From Corynebacterium sp. zg-331 (GTDB taxonomy: Bacteria > Actinomycetota > Actinomycetes > Mycobacteriales > Mycobacteriaceae), in the NCBI RefSeq assembly GCF_014267345.1, contig NZ_JACMYD010000009.1, forward strand, positions 1-64,000: a DNA stretch of 64,000 nt, read 5' to 3'. This document shows, in pieces, positions 10,458 through 20,026 of the stretch. The notes under the pieces were generated by a model. That model saw only the letters and a list, made by a program, of their open reading frames with translations. It was not told the DNA's origin and made no database searches. Every line of letters begins with the position of its first letter. Within the stretch, counting starts at the first letter, position 1. Both the position numbers and the translations under genes were made by a program.

Positions 10458-10480
10458 GTGCAATTTTGCACGGAGTGCAC
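10458..10480 (+). promoter_or_regulatory. Candidate TetR operator upstream of the regulator/efflux operon
   Basis: GTGCAATTTTGCAC (10458-10471) is an inverted repeat with 6-bp arms. It overlaps a second one, TGCACGGAGTGCA (10467-10479). They lie 23-45 bases upstream of the GTG start of the TetR gene, where autoregulatory TetR operators usually sit. The palindromes are seen directly; binding is inferred. Confidence 0.45.
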
Positions 10481-10502
10481 TTTTGGGGTACGTTCGTGCC
10501 CC

Positions 10503-11129
10503 GTGCAGGAAGAAAAAGCCTCTCTCAGGGAGAAAAAACGCCGCGCCACGCTCCACGCCATCGAGGATCACGCCACCCGCCTGGTGTGCGAGCGAGGCTA
10601 CGAGTCCGTCACGGTGGAGGACATCTGCACCGCCGCAGGGGTATCCCGCCGCACCTTCTTCAACTACGTGGACTCCAAGGAGATCGCCATCTTCGGCCGC
10701 CCGGCGCGCCTCCCCCCGCCCGATGCGCAGCACCGTTTCCTCCACACCACGCACGCGGATCTCGTGGCGGCGGTCGTCGATACGCTCTTCGATGCCTTCG
10801 TGGCCGAGCACGATGGCCAGCTGCTGCGGCGCCGCAAGACGATACGCCAGGCGCATCCGGAGATCTTTTACGCCCGGTTTGCCCAATCCCACGAGATCCA
10901 CCAGGCGGTGGCCGGGATGGTCACCCGCTACCTGGACGCCCACCCCCAGCGACGACGCCTGACTTGCCCCACCGAGCACGAGGCGCACGCGGTGGTCACC
11001 CTCGCCGGAGCGGCCATGCAGTTGGGAATGCGCCGGTGGATGAACGGCACCGGGAACACCGTGGAGGCGCTGCGCGGCAGCATTCATGGCGCACTGGATG
11101 ATTTGACAGCAATAGAGAAGGAACGATGA
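10503..11129 (+). CDS. TetR/AcrR family transcriptional regulator
   Basis: A 208-residue regulator. The N-terminal helix-turn-helix (about residues 8-55) contains 'VTVEDICTAAGVSRRTFFNYVDSKEIAIFG', split across the HTH and the tyrosine-containing recognition region. The C-terminal ligand-binding half is typical of efflux repressors. GTG at 10503 was chosen, since the frame upstream covers the palindromic operator. The stop overlaps the ATG of the MFS gene by 4 bases, so it very likely controls that exporter and itself. Confidence 0.9.
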   Translation: MQEEKASLREKKRRATLHAIEDHATRLVCERGYESVTVEDICTAAGVSRRTFFNYVDSKEIAIFGRPARLPPPDAQHRFLHTTHADLVAAVVDTLFDAFVAEHDGQLLRRRKTIRQAHPEIFYARFAQSHEIHQAVAGMVTRYLDAHPQRRRLTCPTEHEAHAVVTLAGAAMQLGMRRWMNGTGNTVEALRGSIHGALDDLTAIEKER

Positions 11130-12634
11130 CTATCCAAGAAACAACGCAGGAACGGCAGCAGCGCCTGCCCTGGATCATCGGCGCGCTCATGCTCGCCATG
11201 CTGATGAGCTCCTTAGGCCAGATGATCTTTTCCACCGCCCTGCCTACCATCGTGGGCGATCTGGGCGGGGTCAATCACATGACGTGGGTGATCACGGGCT
11301 TCCTGTTGGGGCAGACCATCGCGCTGCCCATCTTCGGCAAGCTCGGCGACCAGATCGGCCGCAAGGGGCTCTTTCTCTTTGCCAACGCCCTGTTCGTGCT
11401 CGGTTCCCTCGTCGGCGGTCTGGCGCAGTCGATGAGCATGCTCATTGTGGCGCGCGTGCTTCAGGGCATAGCCGGCGGCGGCATGATGATTCTCTCCCAG
11501 GCGATCACGGCGGAGGTCACCACCCCGCGCGAGCGCGGCAAGTACATGGGCGTCATGGGCTCCGTGTTCGGCATTTCCGCCGTGCTCGGCCCCATCCTGG
11601 GCGGCTGGTTTACCGACGGCGTGGGCTGGCGCTGGGGTCTGTGGCTCAACGTGCCCATCGGGGTGCTGGCCATTGCCGCGATCTCCGTGCTCCTTCAGCT
11701 CCCGCCCAAGCCCAAGCGGCTCAACTTTGACTGGCTGGGCATGGTCACCATGGCGATCGCCACCGCCGCGCTGGTGCTCTTTATGACCTGGGGCGGCAAC
11801 GAATACGAGTGGGGCTCACCGATGATTCTCGGGCTTATCGCCACCGCCGTGATCGTCGGCGCGCTCTTCGTGTTCGTCGAGACCCGCGCCCTCGATCCCT
11901 TGGTGCCCATGAGCCTGTTGAAGAACCGCAATTTCGTACTCACCACCGTCGCAGGCTTCGGCATCGGCGTGTTCATGTTCGGCTCCCTGGCCTACCTGCC
12001 CACCTACCTGCAGATGGTGCACGGCATGTCGCCCACCCGCGCGGGCCTGATGCTGCTGTGCATGATGGTGGGCCTGATGGGCACCTCCATCGTGGTGGGC
12101 AACCTGGTCTCCACGTTCGGCCGCTACAAGGCATTCCCGATCGTGGGCCTGCTCATCGTGGCGGTGGCGATGACGCTACTGTCCACCCTTCGGGCGGATA
12201 GCTCCCTGGTAATCGTGGGGATCTACATGTTCTGCTTCGGCTTCGGCATGGGCTGTTCCATGCAGATCCTGGTGCTCATCGTGCAAAACTCCTTCCCCGT
12301 GGGGATGGTGGGCACGGTGACGGCCACCAACAACTTCTTCCGGCAGATCGGCGGCTCGGTGGGCTCGGCGCTGGTCGGCGGGCTCTTCGTGGGCAATCTC
12401 ACCACGCAGCTCCAGCGCAACCTCCCCGGCGGCCAGCAGCTCAGCAGCGGCGCGACGAGCCACCTGACCCCCAGCGCCCTGTCCTCCCTCCCGGAACCCC
12501 TGCGCCAGGCCATCGAGGTGAGTTATAACGACGCCCTGACCCCCATCTTCTTGCTCCTCATGCCCCTCGCAGTGCTGTGCTCGGCGCTGCTGTGGTGGGT
12601 CAAGGAGGACAAGCTAAAGGAGACGATCTCCTAG
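11126..12634 (+). CDS. DHA2 (EmrB/QacA-type) 14-TM multidrug MFS transporter
   Basis: A 502-residue drug:proton antiporter with about 14 hydrophobic segments. It carries the loop 2-3 motif GKLGDQIGRK, motif B 'LIVARVLQGIAGGG' and the antiporter motif C region 'GSVFGISAVLGPILGGW'. Length and helix number fit DHA2 rather than DHA1. ATGA overlap with the upstream TetR gene indicates translational coupling. The exported compound is unknown. Confidence 0.92.
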   Translation: MTIQETTQERQQRLPWIIGALMLAMLMSSLGQMIFSTALPTIVGDLGGVNHMTWVITGFLLGQTIALPIFGKLGDQIGRKGLFLFANALFVLGSLVGGLAQSMSMLIVARVLQGIAGGGMMILSQAITAEVTTPRERGKYMGVMGSVFGISAVLGPILGGWFTDGVGWRWGLWLNVPIGVLAIAAISVLLQLPPKPKRLNFDWLGMVTMAIATAALVLFMTWGGNEYEWGSPMILGLIATAVIVGALFVFVETRALDPLVPMSLLKNRNFVLTTVAGFGIGVFMFGSLAYLPTYLQMVHGMSPTRAGLMLLCMMVGLMGTSIVVGNLVSTFGRYKAFPIVGLLIVAVAMTLLSTLRADSSLVIVGIYMFCFGFGMGCSMQILVLIVQNSFPVGMVGTVTATNNFFRQIGGSVGSALVGGLFVGNLTTQLQRNLPGGQQLSSGATSHLTPSALSSLPEPLRQAIEVSYNDALTPIFLLLMPLAVLCSALLWWVKEDKLKETIS

Positions 12635-12744
12635 CATGGCTCTCCCCGACGCGGCCCTGGGCGCCATGTGGTGCGGTCGGCCACCGGCAGGCGGGAGGCA
12701 AAAATAAAAGGCAGGACCTGGGCCCCGCCGCGTGCGTATGAGTC

Positions 12745-13296
12745 TTAGTTATCGGGAAGATCCTCCACCGCGATATTCGGCTTGGGCAGCAGCTTCTCCC
12801 AGACGTCGGTGTCGCGCCATTGCCCGCTCATTTCCCCGTAGGGCATCTTGGCCAGATGGTGATAGGTACCCACCTTCTCAAAGCCACGGGACTCATGCAG
12901 CTTGGCCGAGCCCTCGTTCTCCGGGAAGATCCAGGAGTGGATGGCCCACTTATCCAACCTCGTGCAGGTCTCCACCAGGTGATCGAGCAGCGCCCCGGCG
13001 ATCCCCCGCCCACGCGCATCCGGACCGATATAGATGGAATCCTCCACCACCCCGCTAAAGACCTGGCGGGAGGACACCGGCGCGGCCGATACCCAGCCGA
13101 GAACCTTGGCGTCGTCGTCTTCCTCCACCGCCACAAAGACGGTTTCCATGATCTTGGAGGTGCGGAATTTCTCCCAGGTAGGCGCCTTGCGCTCGTAGGT
13201 GGCATGCCCGGTATCTAGACCATGCTCGTAGATGGCCTGCACCTGCGGGAAGTCCCGTTCCTCGAACGCTCTAATCCTAAAGGACGCTTGTGACAT
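12745..13296 (-). CDS. GNAT N-acetyltransferase (phosphinothricin/methionine-sulfoximine acetyltransferase-like)
   Basis: A 183-residue GNAT enzyme. 'IRAFEERDFPQVQAIYEHGLDTGHATYE' opens the fold, and the acetyl-CoA-binding loop is 'IGPDARGRGIAGALLDHL' near residue 90. The order of motifs and the HATYE segment resemble the Pat/MnaT subgroup, which acetylates small amino-acid analogues. ATG at 13296 was preferred over an upstream ATG at 13332 because homologues start just before 'IRAF'. The substrate is not determinable. Confidence 0.85.
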   Translation of the reverse strand: MSQASFRIRAFEERDFPQVQAIYEHGLDTGHATYERKAPTWEKFRTSKIMETVFVAVEEDDDAKVLGWVSAAPVSSRQVFSGVVEDSIYIGPDARGRGIAGALLDHLVETCTRLDKWAIHSWIFPENEGSAKLHESRGFEKVGTYHHLAKMPYGEMSGQWRDTDVWEKLLPKPNIAVEDLPDN

Positions 13297-13347
13297 GAAG
13301 ACGATTGTGACGCTTTCCCTCGCCGCGCGCAACCAGGACCCATGTCG

Positions 13348-13830
13348 CTAGGACTGCACCTCCGCCTGGTATTGCCCCTTGTCGTCGCGCGCCCAGGAGA
13401 TCCGGCCGCGCTGGAAGTCCTGGGCCCAACCGCGTTCCCCCGATAGGGCTTCCTCCGCTGCCACCGGCAGGCCCACGGGCGCGTTCAGCGCCCCCTCCCC
13501 CATCCAGATGCGCGCGATCTTGCCACCGATCTTCTGCGCCCCGGTGTCTGGGGAGTACACCACCGAGGAGCCATCGCTGAGCTCCACCAGGTAGCGCTGT
13601 CCTTCCCCCGTGGTCAACGCCAGCACCGCCGCGCCGCGCCGCTCCGCGGCCGACACGGCGTGCGCCACCTCCCCGGGCACGGGGGTCTGCCCGATCGTGG
13701 CGCTAGCGGGCACCTCGGCGGTGCTCGTCGGGGTCTCGCTGGCCCGGGGGGCCGCCTCGCCCTCCCGGTCGGCGGTGCAAGCACCGAGGAACAGCGCGGC
13801 CATGAGCACGCCGATCGTGGTTTTCTTCAT
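13348..13830 (-). CDS. Secreted lipoprotein of unknown function
   Basis: A 160-residue protein with a type II signal peptide (MKKTTIGVLMAALFLGAC, lipobox LGAC with the lipidated Cys at 18). A Glu/Ala/Ser/Thr-rich linker and a compact domain of about 110 residues follow. No family recognised. Its ATG overlaps the stop of the LysR-domain gene by 4 bases, so it is the second gene of that operon. Confidence 0.8.
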   Translation of the reverse strand: MKKTTIGVLMAALFLGACTADREGEAAPRASETPTSTAEVPASATIGQTPVPGEVAHAVSAAERRGAAVLALTTGEGQRYLVELSDGSSVVYSPDTGAQKIGGKIARIWMGEGALNAPVGLPVAAEEALSGERGWAQDFQRGRISWARDDKGQYQAEVQS

Positions 13831-14492
13831 CTCTTCCTCCTGCGTTGCCCGACGCGCTTATCCCGCTGACTGCCGCGCCGGGCCTGCTGCTTGGCCCTGG
13901 TCTTTTCCCTGGCGCTGCGCTTGGGCGCCGCCTGACGCGAGGAATTCGCGGTGCGCCCGCGGGCAATACCCACGAAGTCCTGAATCGCCTCGCTATCGCC
14001 CAGCCTGGGCCACACCAGGGCGATCTGCGTTTGGGGCACGGCGTCGTCGCGTAGTTCCAGGGGCACCACCTGCTTACGGCTGAGGATCTTCAGCAGCGGT
14101 CGAGGGGCGATGGCCACCCCGACGTTCGCGGCCACCACCTGGAGGGCGGCACGCACCGCCGGTACGTCTACCGCGCCGGAGTCGGCAAGGCGGTACTGCA
14201 CCATCTGCCCCTCCAGGTCGGCGGCCGTCACAGGCTCGCCCACCTCGGCGAAGATGCTCTCCTTGGGCACCGCGACGCCGCACGCCTCGGTGTAGAGCAG
14301 CACCCGGTGGTGCCGGTCATCCATCCGGGCGTCGGGCAGGCGCACCAGCGCGAGGTCGGCCCGACCGGATTCGAGCAAACCCAACGGGTCATCGCTGCCG
14401 TGGGCGTCGATCCCCCCGTGGCGGGTGCGCTGCGCAAAGCGGTCGCACCATTTTCCCGGTTCCGTGCCGGTGGCAAAGGCAAAGCGCAACAT
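13827..14492 (-). CDS. Stand-alone LysR-type substrate-binding-domain protein with basic tail
   Basis: About 221 residues. It resembles the periplasmic-binding-like effector domain of LysR regulators ('FAFATGTEPGKW', 'GRADLALVRLPDA', 'ANVGVAIAPRPLLKIL') but has no helix-turn-helix. The last 40 residues are strongly basic (Arg/Lys/Gln), which could supply nonspecific nucleic-acid binding. Such HTH-less LysR-like proteins occur beside DUF5997 genes in corynebacteria. ATG at 14492 was chosen because an upstream start at 14519 would overlap the divergent gene. Confidence 0.78.
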   Translation of the reverse strand: MLRFAFATGTEPGKWCDRFAQRTRHGGIDAHGSDDPLGLLESGRADLALVRLPDARMDDRHHRVLLYTEACGVAVPKESIFAEVGEPVTAADLEGQMVQYRLADSGAVDVPAVRAALQVVAANVGVAIAPRPLLKILSRKQVVPLELRDDAVPQTQIALVWPRLGDSEAIQDFVGIARGRTANSSRQAAPKRSAREKTRAKQQARRGSQRDKRVGQRRRKR

Positions 14493-14517
14493 GGGGGTAA
14501 TGCTACCGTGAGACACC

Positions 14518-14904
14518 ATGAGCGAATCGCATCAGGATCAGCGCCTCCCCTCCGGCACCGCCATGAAGCCCCAAACGGCGGCCAAAAAGCTCGGCATTTA
14601 CCTGCCGGCGGCACCCGAGGACGTCCGCACCACCGCCATAACCCACGCTCAATTGCGCGAGTGGCAGCACAATCCGCCGGAGTGGCTGGCGGAGCTACGG
14701 CGCACCGGCCCCCACCCGCGCCCCGTGGTGGCCCAGAAGCTGGGCATTACCATCGCCGCCCTCAAGCGACACGGCATGGACAAGCCGCTGACTACCCAGG
14801 AGATCAAGGATCTCCTGGGTAGTCAGCCCGAATGGCTCGGGCGGGAGCGCGCGGCCCTCGCCGAGGGCCGCGCCGCCGGAACCCAGCAGGACTCGCCCGC
14901 CTAG
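14518..14904 (+). CDS. DUF5997 family protein
   Basis: A 128-residue protein. The core '[19 protein letters not shown]' and '[26 protein letters not shown]', read as separate segments, recur in DUF5997; the KLGI...L.RHG part looks like a small helix-turn-helix. Function is unknown. It starts 25 bases from the divergent LysR-domain gene and overlaps the 3' end of glyA by 4 bases (convergent). ATG at 14518 is the first start. Confidence 0.8.
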   Translation: MSESHQDQRLPSGTAMKPQTAAKKLGIYLPAAPEDVRTTAITHAQLREWQHNPPEWLAELRRTGPHPRPVVAQKLGITIAALKRHGMDKPLTTQEIKDLLGSQPEWLGRERAALAEGRAAGTQQDSPA

Positions 14905-16208
14905 GCGAGCATCGTCCAGTCCTCGATGCCCTCATAGAGGGGGTAGTGCTCGGCGATCTTGGCCACGCGCGCGCGCAGCGCCTCGACGTCCGCGCCCTGG
15001 CCCGCGGCCAGGGCGGTGCCGATGATGTCCGCCACCTCCTCGAAGGCCGCGGCATCCAGGCCGCGAGTAGCCAGGGCCGAGGTGCCGATGCGCAGGCCGG
15101 AGGACACTGCCGGCGGGCGCGGGTCAAAGGGCACGGCATTACGGTTCACGGTGATGCCCACCTGGTGCAGCAGATCCTCGGCCTGCTGCCCGTCCAGGGC
15201 GGAGTGACGCAGGTCGGCCAGCACCAGGTGCACGTCCGTGCCGCCGGTGAGCACGTCCACACCGGCCTCGCGGCAATCGGCGGCGGTCAAGCGCTCGGCC
15301 ACCAGGCGCGCGCCCTCCAGGGTACGAGCCTGACGATCCTTGAACTCCTCGGTGCCTGCGATCTTCAGAGCGGTGGCCTTGGCCGCCACCACGTGCATGA
15401 GCGGGCCGCCCTGCTGCCCGGGGAAGACGGCAGAATTGAGCTTCTTAGCCCATTCCTCCTTGGCCAGGATCAGCCCGGAGCGCGGACCTCCCAGCGTCTT
15501 GTGCACGGTGCTCGACACGATGTCGGAGTGCGGCACCGGGGAGGGATGCAGCCCAGCGGCCACCAGGCCGGCGAAGTGCGCCATGTCCGTCCACAGCACC
15601 GCCCCCACCTCGTCCGCGATGGCGCGGAAGGCGGCGAAGTCGATGGTGCGCGGGTAGGCCGACCAACCCGCGATGAGTACCTTCGGGCGGTGCTCCAGGG
15701 CAAGCTCGCGCACACGATCCATGTCGATGCGCATCGTCTCCGGATCCACCTCGTAGGCCACCACGTCGTAGAGCCGCCCGGAGAAATTGATCTTCATGCC
15801 GTGGGTGAGGTGGCCGCCGTGGGCCAGGGAAAGACCCATGATCTTATCCCCGGGGCGGGCGGCCGCGTGCAGCACGGCGGCGTTGGCCTGGGCGCCGGAG
15901 TGTGGCTGCACGTTGGCGTACTCCGCGCCAAAGAGGGACTTGGCGCGGTCACGCGCCAGATCCTCGATCACGTCCACGTGCTCGCAGCCACCGTAGTAGC
16001 GGCGACCGGGGTAACCCTCGGCATACTTGTTGGTGAGCACCGAACCCTGGGCCTCAAGAACCGCTCGCGGCACGAAGTTCTCCGAGGCGATCATTTCCAG
16101 GGTGCTGCGCTGGCGGTTCAACTCGCCCGAGATCGCCCGCGCTACCTCGGGATCCACCTCGGCCAGGGAAGTTGTGCGCACGTCCTTGCTCATCGCGGCC
16201 TTAGCCAC
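14901..16208 (-). CDS. glyA: Serine hydroxymethyltransferase
   Basis: A 435-residue PLP enzyme interconverting serine + THF with glycine + methylene-THF. Visible features are '[17 protein letters not shown]', [17 protein letters not shown], the PLP-binding loop [14 protein letters not shown] with the Schiff-base lysine at about 237, and HSGAQAN. Length fits the family. Divergent from coaA across 82 bases that must contain both promoters. Confidence 0.97.
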   Translation of the reverse strand: MAKAAMSKDVRTTSLAEVDPEVARAISGELNRQRSTLEMIASENFVPRAVLEAQGSVLTNKYAEGYPGRRYYGGCEHVDVIEDLARDRAKSLFGAEYANVQPHSGAQANAAVLHAAARPGDKIMGLSLAHGGHLTHGMKINFSGRLYDVVAYEVDPETMRIDMDRVRELALEHRPKVLIAGWSAYPRTIDFAAFRAIADEVGAVLWTDMAHFAGLVAAGLHPSPVPHSDIVSSTVHKTLGGPRSGLILAKEEWAKKLNSAVFPGQQGGPLMHVVAAKATALKIAGTEEFKDRQARTLEGARLVAERLTAADCREAGVDVLTGGTDVHLVLADLRHSALDGQQAEDLLHQVGITVNRNAVPFDPRPPAVSSGLRIGTSALATRGLDAAAFEEVADIIGTALAAGQGADVEALRARVAKIAEHYPLYEGIEDWTMLA

Positions 16209-16290
16209 CTTTCCTTTCGGGAGAAATCTTCCCCTGAAAGTGTAGCGGCATCACACCCCTTTACCCATCTCTTTACACCCGCAGGGCACA

Positions 16291-17244
16291 ATGGTGGGCA
16301 TGCCTCGTGCCGCCGTCGCCAGCCCATATCTCGACTTTGACCGCTCCCAGTGGGGAAAAATGCGCCAATCCATGCCCCTGGTGCTCACGGAGGAAGAGGT
16401 CGTCCAGCTGCGCGGCATCGGGGAGAACATCGACCTCGCCGAGGTCGCGGAGGTCTACCTGCCGCTCAGCCGCCTCATCCACCTCCAGGTGGCCGCGCGC
16501 CAAAAACTCAGCGACGCCACCGAGACCTTCCTGGGGGGAACCCAGCGCTCCCCCCTCGGCCACGAACATCCGCCCTTCATCATCGGCCTGGCCGGCTCGG
16601 TGGCCGTGGGCAAGTCCACCACCGCCCGCGTACTCCAGGTGCTCCTCCAGCGCTGGGACACCCACCCCAAGGTGGATCTGGTCACCACCGACGGCTTCCT
16701 CTACCCTGCCGCCGAGCTGCGCGCCCGACGCATGATGAACCGCAAAGGATTCCCCGAGTCCTACGATCGACGCGCCCTGCTGCGCTTTGTCACCGAGGTC
16801 AAGTCCGGCGCCGCCGAGGCCCACGCCCCCGTGTATTCCCACCATCTCTACGACCGAGTGCCCAACGAGCGCCACGTGGTACGCCGCCCGGACATCCTCA
16901 TCCTCGAAGGCCTCAACGTCCTCCAAACCGGCCCCACCCTCATGGTCTCCGACCTCTTCGACTTCTCCCTCTACGTGGACGCCCGCACCCCCGTGATCGA
17001 GCAGTGGTACATCGATCGCTTCCTCACCATGCGCAAGGGGGCCTTCCGCAAGCCCGGGGCGCACTTCCGGCACTTTGCGGAGTTAGACGACGACACCGCC
17101 ACCCAGGCCGCCCGCGAGATCTGGCAGTCCATCAACCTGCCCAACCTCGTGGAAAACATCCTGCCCACCCGGGTGCGCGCCTCCCTGGTGCTCACCAAGG
17201 ACAGCGACCATCGCGTGCAGCGGGTCAGGCTGCGCAAGATTTAG
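16291..17244 (+). CDS. coaA: Type I pantothenate kinase
   Basis: A 317-residue enzyme catalysing the first step of CoA synthesis. The Walker A motif GSVAVGKST (about residue 105) is followed by '[10 protein letters not shown]' and '[10 protein letters not shown]', as in CoaA. ATG at 16291 was used; an ATG three codons later is equally possible. It is divergent from glyA and convergent with the flavodoxin gene. Confidence 0.96.
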   Translation: MVGMPRAAVASPYLDFDRSQWGKMRQSMPLVLTEEEVVQLRGIGENIDLAEVAEVYLPLSRLIHLQVAARQKLSDATETFLGGTQRSPLGHEHPPFIIGLAGSVAVGKSTTARVLQVLLQRWDTHPKVDLVTTDGFLYPAAELRARRMMNRKGFPESYDRRALLRFVTEVKSGAAEAHAPVYSHHLYDRVPNERHVVRRPDILILEGLNVLQTGPTLMVSDLFDFSLYVDARTPVIEQWYIDRFLTMRKGAFRKPGAHFRHFAELDDDTATQAAREIWQSINLPNLVENILPTRVRASLVLTKDSDHRVQRVRLRKI

Positions 17245-17266
17245 CCGCGACCGTGCACATCACCGG

Positions 17267-17806
17267 TTAGTCGTGCTCCCGAGAAATACCCCTCGCCCAC
17301 TCCACCAACGGATCGAGCTGGGCCAGGTCTATGCGATCGACGTCCTTGTTATAGGCCTCGATCATGGCACGCTCGTTGTCCGTTTTCCCCGGCTTGAGCC
17401 GCAGCGCCCCCACGATGCCGCGCATGATCTGGCGGTGGGTGGTGGAGATCCGGGAGTAATAGAGCGCGCCGGGCAGGTAAAAACGGCGGGTGGTGGCAGC
17501 CTTGGCGCCCAGAATCCCGGCCATCTGATCCTTGCGACGCGCCTCATCCGCGAGGGTCATGCCCACCGCGGCACAGGCCACGGGGCGGTCTCCCAGGTCG
17601 TGACGGGCCACGTAGGAGGCGGCCGCGATGCTGGGACCGAAGACCGGAGAAAGCACGATGAGCGGGGTGGTGTCCTGCGGGTCGAGCCGGGATACGGGGG
17701 CATCGTCGGAGGAAAGGACCTCGGCGGTAGCCCCCAGTCGCCCGGCCAGGGCCTCGGCGTAGCGGCGGGTGGCCCCGTAGGTGGTGGCGTAAAGCACCTG
17801 GATCAC
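17267..17806 (-). CDS. Flavodoxin-domain protein (HemG-like fold)
   Basis: A 179-residue flavodoxin-fold protein. The N-terminal FMN phosphate loop is 'ATTYGATRRYAEALA'; 'VLSPVFGP' fits the second FMN loop. Similar proteins include HemG-type protoporphyrinogen oxidases, but the substrate here is unknown. It lies 9 bases downstream of the prenyl synthase gene, so is probably its operon partner. Confidence 0.8.
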   Translation of the reverse strand: MIQVLYATTYGATRRYAEALAGRLGATAEVLSSDDAPVSRLDPQDTTPLIVLSPVFGPSIAAASYVARHDLGDRPVACAAVGMTLADEARRKDQMAGILGAKAATTRRFYLPGALYYSRISTTHRQIMRGIVGALRLKPGKTDNERAMIEAYNKDVDRIDLAQLDPLVEWARGISREHD

Positions 17807-17815
17807 GATAAAAAC

Positions 17816-18598
17816 CTACTTTCCAAATCGGCGGGTGCGCTTGGAGTATTCGCGCAAGGCGCGCAGAAAATCGATGCGGCGAAAGGCCGGCCAGTACGTG
17901 TCGGTGAACCAAATCTCCGAGTAGGCGGCCTGCCACAGCAAAAAGCCGGAGAGGCGCTGCTCGCCGGAAGTGCGAATCACCAGGTCGGGGTCGGGCTGCC
18001 CCGAGGTGTACAGGTGCCGGGAGATGGAGTCCACGGTCACCTTGTCTACGATCTGTGCGGCGGGGGTGCCCGCGGCCACCTCGTGCGCTACCAGATCGCG
18101 CACGGCATCGACGATCTCCTGGCGACCCCCGTATCCCACCGCCACATTCACCGCGACCCCGGTATGGTTCTCGGTGGCGGCCACCGCGGCGGTGATCCGG
18201 TGAGCGACGCCGGGGGGCAGCAGGTCGAGGTGGCCCACCAGGCGCACGCGGCAGTTGTTATCCGGGTGCGCCAGCTCGTCCACCACGTCCGCGATGATGT
18301 CGAGCAGCATGCCCAGCTCCTCGGGGCTGCGCCGCAGGTTTTCCGTGGACAGGAGATAGACGGTCACCAGCTCCACCTGGGTGTCGCGGCACCAGCGCAC
18401 CATCTCCCCGATCTTGCGGGCGCCTACCCGATGGCCGTGGCTGACGTCCTCGAAGCCGGCCTCCCGCGCCCAGCGGCGGTTGCCGTCACACATCACGGCC
18501 ACGTGCCGGGGCTGGGGCAGCCCCCTGAGCTCCAGGCGCAGTCGCGTCTCGTAGAGGGGGTAGAGCAGGCGACGCGGGAGGAGATTCACCCGGCTCAT
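17816..18598 (-). CDS. uppS: Short-chain cis-prenyl diphosphate synthase (UppS family, Rv1086-like)
   Basis: A 260-residue (Z)-prenyl transferase. The catalytic segment is 'AVMCDGNRRWAREAGF', with the Asp binding Mg; 'LVTVYLLSTENLRR' and the C-terminal 'PDPDLVIRTSGEQRLSGFLLWQ' complete the active site. Actinomycetes carry two such enzymes; the one next to mca is the short-chain (Z)-farnesyl-type enzyme supplying decaprenyl phosphate synthesis. The exact chain length is inferred from context. First gene of a minus-strand pair with the flavodoxin. Confidence 0.92.
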   Translation of the reverse strand: MSRVNLLPRRLLYPLYETRLRLELRGLPQPRHVAVMCDGNRRWAREAGFEDVSHGHRVGARKIGEMVRWCRDTQVELVTVYLLSTENLRRSPEELGMLLDIIADVVDELAHPDNNCRVRLVGHLDLLPPGVAHRITAAVAATENHTGVAVNVAVGYGGRQEIVDAVRDLVAHEVAAGTPAAQIVDKVTVDSISRHLYTSGQPDPDLVIRTSGEQRLSGFLLWQAAYSEIWFTDTYWPAFRRIDFLRALREYSKRTRRFGK

Positions 18599-18638
18599 TA
18601 TACGCCTCCCTCGTCCCCAGCTCGGCGGAATACCGTGG

Positions 18639-18944
18639 CTAGAGCCAGTGCTTCTTCTTGCGATCCAGCACCCCGGCCTCGGCCATGGCCTTGTCGAGGG
18701 TTGCCTCGTCGAAGGGGTCGATGCCGTGCGATTCCGCGAACATGCGGCGCCGGTTCATTCTGCTAAACCGGCGGTGAAAGGCCCAACCGAGGTAGAGGAC
18801 GGCGGCAAAAAGCACCACGATAACCAGCAACCCGATGGGCGAGGCCTTGCCGAAGTCCGCCCCCAGCGGCCCGTTGCCCTGCTGCGCCAGCGTCATCGAG
18901 GAGACGGCATGGGCGGCGTAGGCGGAAAGATCAGACACCATCAT
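18639..18944 (-). CDS. Small single-TM protein downstream of mca
   Basis: 101 residues. A periplasmic N-terminus of about 35 residues, one TM helix ('PIGLLVIVVLFAAVLYLGWAF') and a basic cytoplasmic tail ending in 'RKKKHWL'. No named domain recognised; a similar small gene lies between mca and the prenyl synthase in other corynebacteria. ATG at 18944 was chosen, with a second ATG immediately after. Confidence 0.75.
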   Translation of the reverse strand: MMVSDLSAYAAHAVSSMTLAQQGNGPLGADFGKASPIGLLVIVVLFAAVLYLGWAFHRRFSRMNRRRMFAESHGIDPFDEATLDKAMAEAGVLDRKKKHWL

Positions 18945-18981
18945 CACACCCCACAGTGTATTGCGTATTGCGCACTCGTCG

Positions 18982-19887
18982 CTAGTCCAAGCCCCCGTCC
19001 CCGGCGACGCCAGCGAAGAGATCCCCCTCCGGCAGGGTGGTGGCCACCCGGGTGGCGGCCAACTCGAATTCCTCCGTGGGCCACAGGCGGGCCTGCTCCT
19101 GGGCGTCGATGACGAGGAATCCACCCCGGGGGTCCACCTGGGTGGCGTGCGCGCGCAGGGCGGCGGCGCGCGCCTCAAAGTAGTCCGCGCAGGGCACCTG
19201 GGTAGTCACCCTGGCCATGATGTCCTCGCTGTCTTGCATGAAGCCCAGCATCCTCTCGTAGGGGCTCTCCTGGCCGCGCTCCACCAGCAGGTCGTGGAAG
19301 GCCTTGATCCGCTCGTAGACGAAGCCGTGCGTGTAGTAGAGCTTCAGCGGCTCCCAGGGTTCCTGGTTCCGGCCAGTATCGCGCGCCGTGGTGACCACCG
19401 CCGGATCGCCCGCCTTCGCCCAGGCGATCATGGAGGCCTCGTGCACCTTCAGGTGATCGGGGTGGGGGTAGCCGCCGTTTTCGTCGTAGGTAATGATGAC
19501 GTGGGGGCGAAAGTCCCGGATGATCTCCACCAGCTCCGCGGCAATGTCTTCGCCGCTTTCCCGCGCGAAGCACCCCTCCGGCAGCGGGGGCAGCGGATCG
19601 CCCTCGGGCAACCCGGAGTCCACGTAACCGAGCCAGCGGTGCTCGATGCCCAGCGCGCGGGCCGCCTCGGCCATCTCCTCCCGGCGCACCTCATCGATGC
19701 GTTCCCGGATGCCGGGGCGATCCATCGCGGGATTGAGAATATCGCCGCGCTCCCCACCCGTGCAGGTGACCACCATCACTCGGTGCCCCTCGGCGGCGTA
19801 GCGCGCCATCGTGGCCGCTCCCTTGGAGGATTCGTCGTCGGGGTGGGCATGAATGGCCAGGAGGCGCAGTCCGGTCACGTCGATCAC
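18982..19887 (-). CDS. mca: Mycothiol S-conjugate amidase
   Basis: A 301-residue Zn amidase of the LmbE/PIG-L family that cleaves mycothiol S-conjugates during detoxification. Zinc ligands lie in 'AIHAHPDDESSKGAATMA' and PHPDHLKVHEA. 'TCTGGERGDILNP' and 'RLWPTEEFE' are typical of Mca rather than of MshB. GTG at 19887 (VIDVTGLRLL), preceded by GAGGAG, was preferred to an upstream ATG at 19971. Confidence 0.94.
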   Translation of the reverse strand: MIDVTGLRLLAIHAHPDDESSKGAATMARYAAEGHRVMVVTCTGGERGDILNPAMDRPGIRERIDEVRREEMAEAARALGIEHRWLGYVDSGLPEGDPLPPLPEGCFARESGEDIAAELVEIIRDFRPHVIITYDENGGYPHPDHLKVHEASMIAWAKAGDPAVVTTARDTGRNQEPWEPLKLYYTHGFVYERIKAFHDLLVERGQESPYERMLGFMQDSEDIMARVTTQVPCADYFEARAAALRAHATQVDPRGGFLVIDAQEQARLWPTEEFELAATRVATTLPEGDLFAGVAGDGGLD

Positions 19888-20026
19888 TCTTTTCTGTCTC
19901 CTCGATGTCTCCAGCGGGGTATCCGCGCCCTTACATACTAGGGCCCTCCGTTGCCCTGGCACGGATATCAATCGGCTAATCTAGACGGGACTGTCCGCAC
20001 ACGTTTTGCACTGGTGGTGGGAAACT

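Noticed and set aside
14832..16340. 502-codon plus-strand frame antisense to glyA
   Set aside because: glyA is fully conserved on the other strand; the plus frame shows typical high-GC antisense composition.
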